Source of the DNA: UBA1845 sp002338715
Lineage (GTDB): Bacteria; Planctomycetota; Phycisphaerae; UBA1845
Reading direction: 5' to 3'
Assembly (NCBI GenBank): GCA_035344155.1
Contig: DAORAL010000007.1
Location: 81,775 to 145,774 of the forward strand
Length of the DNA stretch: 64,000 bases
This document shows positions 60,453 to 64,000 of this stretch, piece after piece. Position 1 is the stretch's first letter; every line of letters starts with the position of its first letter. Both the position numbers and the translations under genes were made by a program. The notes beneath the pieces are model-generated. The model was not told the DNA's origin and searched no databases. It saw only the letters and a list, made by a program, of their open reading frames with translations.

Positions 60453-60501
60453 TCAGGAACACAATCACTGACCCAGTGCCACAGGCGAAACGAGTCCATC
60501 A

Positions 60502-61911
60502 ATGTCTGACACGCAACTACACATGACGTCACCGGCCAAGGCATATCAAGAGCGGCGGGCGACGTTGGCAAAGAACCTCACCCGCCCGATGGTCATCTTT
60601 TCGGGACACGCGCTCGCCCGTTCCTATGCTTCCAACCCGCACACGTTTCGCGCGGAAAGCTGCTACCTGTATTTTGGCGGACCGCCGCTCGAACACGCGG
60701 CGCTGATGATCGAACCGGGCAGCGACGGTCAATCCGGTTGCACGTGGTTTCGCACCCCGCCCGGCCCGGATGATCCCTTGTGGCTTGGACCGACGCCATC
60801 CGACGCAACCTGTGCAGCCGCCATCGGGATCGAGGCATCTCAGGTTAAAGATTACAGCACACTCGAATCAGCCACCTCAAAAGGTAACATTGCCTGCATC
60901 AGCCCGCCCCATCCGGAAACGTTGGCATTTGCCTGCAAACTCAAACTCGCCAAACCCACCGATGAAGAATCGCTCGCCATCATCGATCTGCGATTGATTA
61001 AGGATGAGCACGAATTGGCGGCGATGCGCTATGCCGCAAAGGCCGGTGTGGCTGCCCACATTGCCGCGATGCGCGCGACTAGAACGGGGAATTGCGAAAC
61101 CGACGTGCAAGCCGCCCTCGTCGCCGAACTCGTCCGCCACAACTGTCGCGAAAGTTTCTCGTCCATCTGCACCATTCGCGGCGAAGTGCTGCACGGTGAA
61201 TGCGCCGGGCGAAAACTTCATAAAGGTTCGCTCATGCTCGTCGATGCCGGCGCGGAAGAGACCGGCTGCTATACAAGCGACATGACGCGAACGTACCCGG
61301 TCGATGGCGAATGGACCGAAGTACAACGTCACCTGTACGAAACGGTCCTCCGCGCCGAACAAACGGCAATCAAGGCCTGCGTGCCCGGTAAGCGCTATCT
61401 CGATATTCATCGATTGGCCGCACAGATTATCTGCGAAGGACTGGTCGACGCTGAACTGCTCAAAGGCACGCCAGCGGAGTTGGCTGATCGAGGTGCTTAC
61501 GGGTTGTTCTTCCCTCACGGTGTCGGGCATCTGCTGGGCATGGGCGTTCACGATCTGGAAGATTTTGGCGACCTCGCCGGTTATGCGTCGGGTCGCAGCC
61601 GCCCGGAGCGATTCGGTGATTGCTTCCTCCGCCTCGACCGCGATCTGGCCCCCGGCATGGTGGTGACCATCGAACCTGGAATCTACCTGGTTCCGTCGAT
61701 CTGGGAGCGCGACGCATTGGTCAAACCGTTTGACGATGTCGTCAATCGATCGGCGGTCGATGCACTGCTTGACGATGAATTCGGTGGTATTCGAATTGAA
61801 GAAGATGTCGTCATTGGCAGCGAGACTTCCGCCGGTCCGGAAGTGTTGACCGCCGCACTGCCGAATGATCCGGACGTCGTCTCAGCGATCATCGACGGAA
61901 CAATCATCTAA
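60502..61911 (+). CDS. pepP: Xaa-Pro aminopeptidase (M24B)
   Basis: A 469-aa dimanganese peptidase removing N-terminal residues before proline. An N-terminal AMP_N domain (about 12-140) precedes the pita-bread catalytic domain. Metal ligands are visible: Asp in LVDAGAEE and in YTSDMTRTYPV, His in FFPHGVGHLLGMGVHD, Glu in VTIEPGIY and Glu in GIRIEEDVV. It is 49 bp after the glutathione peroxidase gene. Confidence 0.93.
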   Translation: MSDTQLHMTSPAKAYQERRATLAKNLTRPMVIFSGHALARSYASNPHTFRAESCYLYFGGPPLEHAALMIEPGSDGQSGCTWFRTPPGPDDPLWLGPTPSDATCAAAIGIEASQVKDYSTLESATSKGNIACISPPHPETLAFACKLKLAKPTDEESLAIIDLRLIKDEHELAAMRYAAKAGVAAHIAAMRATRTGNCETDVQAALVAELVRHNCRESFSSICTIRGEVLHGECAGRKLHKGSLMLVDAGAEETGCYTSDMTRTYPVDGEWTEVQRHLYETVLRAEQTAIKACVPGKRYLDIHRLAAQIICEGLVDAELLKGTPAELADRGAYGLFFPHGVGHLLGMGVHDLEDFGDLAGYASGRSRPERFGDCFLRLDRDLAPGMVVTIEPGIYLVPSIWERDALVKPFDDVVNRSAVDALLDDEFGGIRIEEDVVIGSETSAGPEVLTAALPNDPDVVSAIIDGTII

Positions 61912-61934
61912 AGGTGATTGGCTGCGATAATCCC

Positions 61935-62005
61935 GTAGGGTGGGCCGTGCCCACCGTCGTTTGAATGGCTTTCGACCACGACATGGTGGGCACGGCCCAC
62001 CCTAC
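61935..62005. repeat. 21-bp perfect inverted repeat between convergent genes
   Basis: Arms at 61935-61955 and 61985-62005, beginning GTAGGGTGGGCCGTGCCCAC, are exactly complementary, with a 29-nt centre. They lie between the convergent pepP and antiporter genes, where they could end both transcripts. GTAGGGTGGGC-type palindromes are known as dispersed repeats in many bacteria. Confidence 0.85.
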
Positions 62006-62015
62006 AAGCATTCGC

Positions 62016-63086
62016 TTACTGTTGCGTCAGCAGGATGGCCATCCCCGCGACATAGACCAGCAGCAGCACCACCGAATCGACGCCAAGCCGCAGCACCCGG
62101 CGCTGCGTGCGATAGGCAATCCCCGCCAAGGCGATTGCCATCATCATCACGGCAAACAAGCCAGCCAGAATATTCAGGTTCGCCGAAAAGTTCGGGCCAT
62201 ACGTGCAAAGCGAATCGCCCGTACACCATGCCGAAACCTTGATCACCGGTACAACCAGCATATTGAACATGTTGCTGCCGAAGACGTTACCGAGGGCCAT
62301 GTCCAGGTTGTTGATCCGCACTGCCGTCAAGCTCGTGGCGATTTCCGGTAGTGACGTGGCGATCGCCAGAAAGCAGATTCCAATCGCCGTCTTGCCCAGC
62401 GGCCGCCCGAGGTATTCGATGGGGTGCTCAGCCAACACATCTCCCGTCTTCGTCAACCACCATGCCGACATTACCGTCAGCACCGACACGACGACCAACG
62501 CGATCACAACACCGGCCGATCGTCCTGGCGCATCCTTCAACAGGGTGGTGACGGCATCGCGTTTCTCAAATCGCTGCGACAGCGTCATGAACCAGATGTA
62601 CGTCACAATGATCGAAAGCGACGAGACGACTTCGATCGTCTGCTGAATGATCGGACTGCCCGCAAACTTCTGCACGGCCGCAATCGCGCTGATCGAAAAC
62701 ACGATCATCACGATGCCGAACGAACTGTTGAGCAGCTGCGCCGGGCGTGCTTCGCGCAAAACGGAACCGCCACCAGCCAGGGCCAGATTCATGATGACAA
62801 TGATGACAATGTTAAACGAGCAACTGCCATAAACCGCAGCGAAGGCCATGTCCACCGAACCGATCGCAGCCGCCGTCGCACCGGCGACCACCTCAGGCAG
62901 ACTCGTCACCGTCGCAAGCAGAAGCATGCCGACGAACGCCCGCCCGAGATTCCATTCGTCGGCGAAGCGGTCAGCCAATTTGGTCAGGCGAATCGCGATC
63001 AAGACGACGACAACTGCGGCGATCAACATTTCGCCAAGCAGCATGGGTGTGGTCACGTTGTTGGGGTAAAGCCATTGCGTCAGCAC
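62016..63086 (-). CDS. Sodium/calcium exchanger-family antiporter (YrbG-like)
   Basis: A 356-aa inner-membrane antiporter with about ten transmembrane helices. Both alpha-repeats are clear: VTSLPEVVAGATAAAIGSVD with GSCSFNIVII, and ATSLPEIATSLTAVRINNLD with GSNMFNMLVV; the (S/T)LPE acidic residues bind cations. A basic loop (MTLSQRFEKRDAVTTLLKDAPGR) joins the halves. Expected to exchange Ca2+ for Na+ or K+. Confidence 0.92.
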   Translation of the reverse strand: MLTQWLYPNNVTTPMLLGEMLIAAVVVVLIAIRLTKLADRFADEWNLGRAFVGMLLLATVTSLPEVVAGATAAAIGSVDMAFAAVYGSCSFNIVIIVIMNLALAGGGSVLREARPAQLLNSSFGIVMIVFSISAIAAVQKFAGSPIIQQTIEVVSSLSIIVTYIWFMTLSQRFEKRDAVTTLLKDAPGRSAGVVIALVVVSVLTVMSAWWLTKTGDVLAEHPIEYLGRPLGKTAIGICFLAIATSLPEIATSLTAVRINNLDMALGNVFGSNMFNMLVVPVIKVSAWCTGDSLCTYGPNFSANLNILAGLFAVMMMAIALAGIAYRTQRRVLRLGVDSVVLLLVYVAGMAILLTQQ

Positions 63087-63206
63087 GGGTTCGCCTCGAA
63101 GACTTGCCTGGTGGTTTGGGGCAAGGGTCGCAGATTATAACCACGCATGGTAACGCCGGACAATTCGACAAATTCGCGAAATTTGGAATGGGGAAACTGC
63201 GGCCAA

Positions 63207-63446
63207 CTAACCCGCGGAAAAGAAACGGGCACTGGTGCCTTCCGGTCCGACCCGTGCGCGAACCTTTTGCAGGCATCGCGGACATCGGCCTTCATAGGCG
63301 GTGCCAGCCGGGTTTTTGTAAATCCGAACATAAACATCGCAACATTCAAAATGGACGCCGATCCAGGCGCGCGGCTGCGGGCTGGAAATGGGCTCCGACT
63401 CACCCAGCCCGTCAATCTCGACAATAAAGTCCGGTTCGTCATGCAT
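63207..63446 (-). CDS. Small Cys-rich protein conserved in planctomycetes
   Basis: A 79-aa protein whose core reads HFECCDVYVRIYKNPAGT followed by YEGRCPRCLQKVRARVG and GTSARFF. The CC and CPRC pairs suggest a zinc- or iron-binding knuckle. I recognise this pattern as a small conserved protein of planctomycetes without assigned function. ATG 63446 is used; a TTG lies directly before it. It starts 20 bp after the cyclodeaminase-like gene, so the two may be cotranscribed. Confidence 0.75.
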   Translation of the reverse strand: MHDEPDFIVEIDGLGESEPISSPQPRAWIGVHFECCDVYVRIYKNPAGTAYEGRCPRCLQKVRARVGPEGTSARFFSAG

Positions 63447-63466
63447 CAAGGTGTCTATCGGCAGCC

Positions 63467-64000
63467 TCAGGGCTCACGCTTCACTCGCTGCCAGAGCCTC
63501 GTAACGATCTCAGATAGCAGCTTGTTGCCCGATTGTTCCAATTCGTTTGTTTGCTTCATCGCTTCGTCGGCCTCTTCTGAATCGGCCAACAAGTTGGCAT
63601 TCACCCACACGCTGCGATTCGCGCAGCGTACGGTTGCTTCAGCCAAAATGGCCGCGGCTTCCAAGTCGCTGAATAGCCACTTGTTGCACGGTTGAACCAG
63701 GTCACGCAGAGATTCAAGAACCTCGTAGGACTTTGCCGCAATGTCCAATGGAACCTTCAACGATCCGCGGATGGCCTGCTTCCTCTTCTCCTTTGCTTCA
63801 GGTGTTCCCGATTTGTCTTTTGAAACCGCAACGTACGCACCGTAGGCGGCTGCATCGTCGTCGATGGACTGTCGAAGTGCTTCATCAAGCGCACGCAACC
63901 GATCGGCGATCGGCCAAACCGGATCCTGATCATCCCCCTGCTTGTCCTTGTCCATCGAATACGCTGCGACCATCCGCGCAAGTGTCGCAGCCAGCGCCCC
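63467..64000 (-). CDS. Cyclodeaminase/cyclohydrolase family protein (partial)
   Basis: The C-terminal ~177 codons of a gene running off the right edge. The sequence GALAATLARMVAAYSM at the edge and KVPLDIAAKSYEVLESL ... SDLEAAAILAEATVRCANRSVWVNANLL match the formimidoyltetrahydrofolate cyclodeaminase (FTCD_C/FchA) helical fold. The family releases ammonia from 5-formimino-THF to give methenyl-THF. The frame continues through 64000 without a start; the internal ATG at 63973 is not the N-terminus. Confidence 0.85.
   Translation of the reverse strand, partial: GALAATLARMVAAYSMDKDKQGDDQDPVWPIADRLRALDEALRQSIDDDAAAYGAYVAVSKDKSGTPEAKEKRKQAIRGSLKVPLDIAAKSYEVLESLRDLVQPCNKWLFSDLEAAAILAEATVRCANRSVWVNANLLADSEEADEAMKQTNELEQSGNKLLSEIVTRLWQRVKREP

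Overview
The window looks like chromosomal DNA of a Planctomycetota bacterium, most likely the Phycisphaerae side of the phylum. Supporting signs are long exported proteins ending in a dockerin-like double Asp-rich loop, bacterial Kazal-repeat and thrombospondin-type-3-rich proteins, an ECF sigma factor next to a giant Ser/Thr kinase with TPRs, a secretion locus mixing PilMNOP and Gsp parts, and a short Cys-rich protein (63207-63446) of a type common in planctomycetes. This placement is inference from gene content; no rRNA is present. Coding density is high on both strands, and many junctions are ATGA overlaps.

Region by region. 1-5517 (+): a surface-sugar operon with nonulosonate synthase (neuB), two SAM methyltransferases, a formyltransferase, a WbqC-family protein, a CMP-sugar synthetase (neuA) and a PIG-L deacetylase. 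5542-12375: a six-Kazal exported protein, scpA-ridA, a lipoprotein, a BFD-like ferredoxin divergent from a TlpA-like thioredoxin protein, tRNA-Ser(UGA), and an SRPBCC protein. 12494-16361 (-): Ser/Thr kinase-TPR protein and ECF sigma factor. 16531-27125 (+): three very large exported repeat proteins, each preceded by an identically spaced 37-nt element and ending in the same C-terminal module. 27379-30139: MddA-like methyltransferase, zinc-ribbon protein and MarR regulator, galE. 30371-36739 (-): ilvD and gltB. 36740-37946: about 1.2 kb without a convincing gene but with a 15-bp tandem repeat and a candidate small RNA. 37947-42541: SIMPL protein, recG, LysM lipoprotein, a lipoprotein and a glutaredoxin-like protein.

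42641-53005 (-) is one long secretion/pilus operon: pilin, small membrane-anchored protein, PilM, PilN, PilO, PilP-like, secretin, TPR lipoprotein, STAS protein, GspE/PilB ATPase and GspF/PilC. Upstream lie two membrane proteins, then a lipoprotein, M28 peptidase, TPR protein, glutathione peroxidase, Xaa-Pro aminopeptidase, Na+/Ca2+ antiporter, a small Cys-rich protein, and a cyclodeaminase-family gene cut by the right edge.

The most interesting hypotheses are: (i) an ECF regulon in which the sigma factor at 15759-16361 drives the three adjacent exported giants through the conserved 37-nt element; (ii) an acetyl-to-formyl swap on a nonulosonic acid or precursor, from the deacetylase plus formyltransferase pair; (iii) a type IV pilus/type II secretion hybrid with a built-in STAS switch that could export the tagged proteins.
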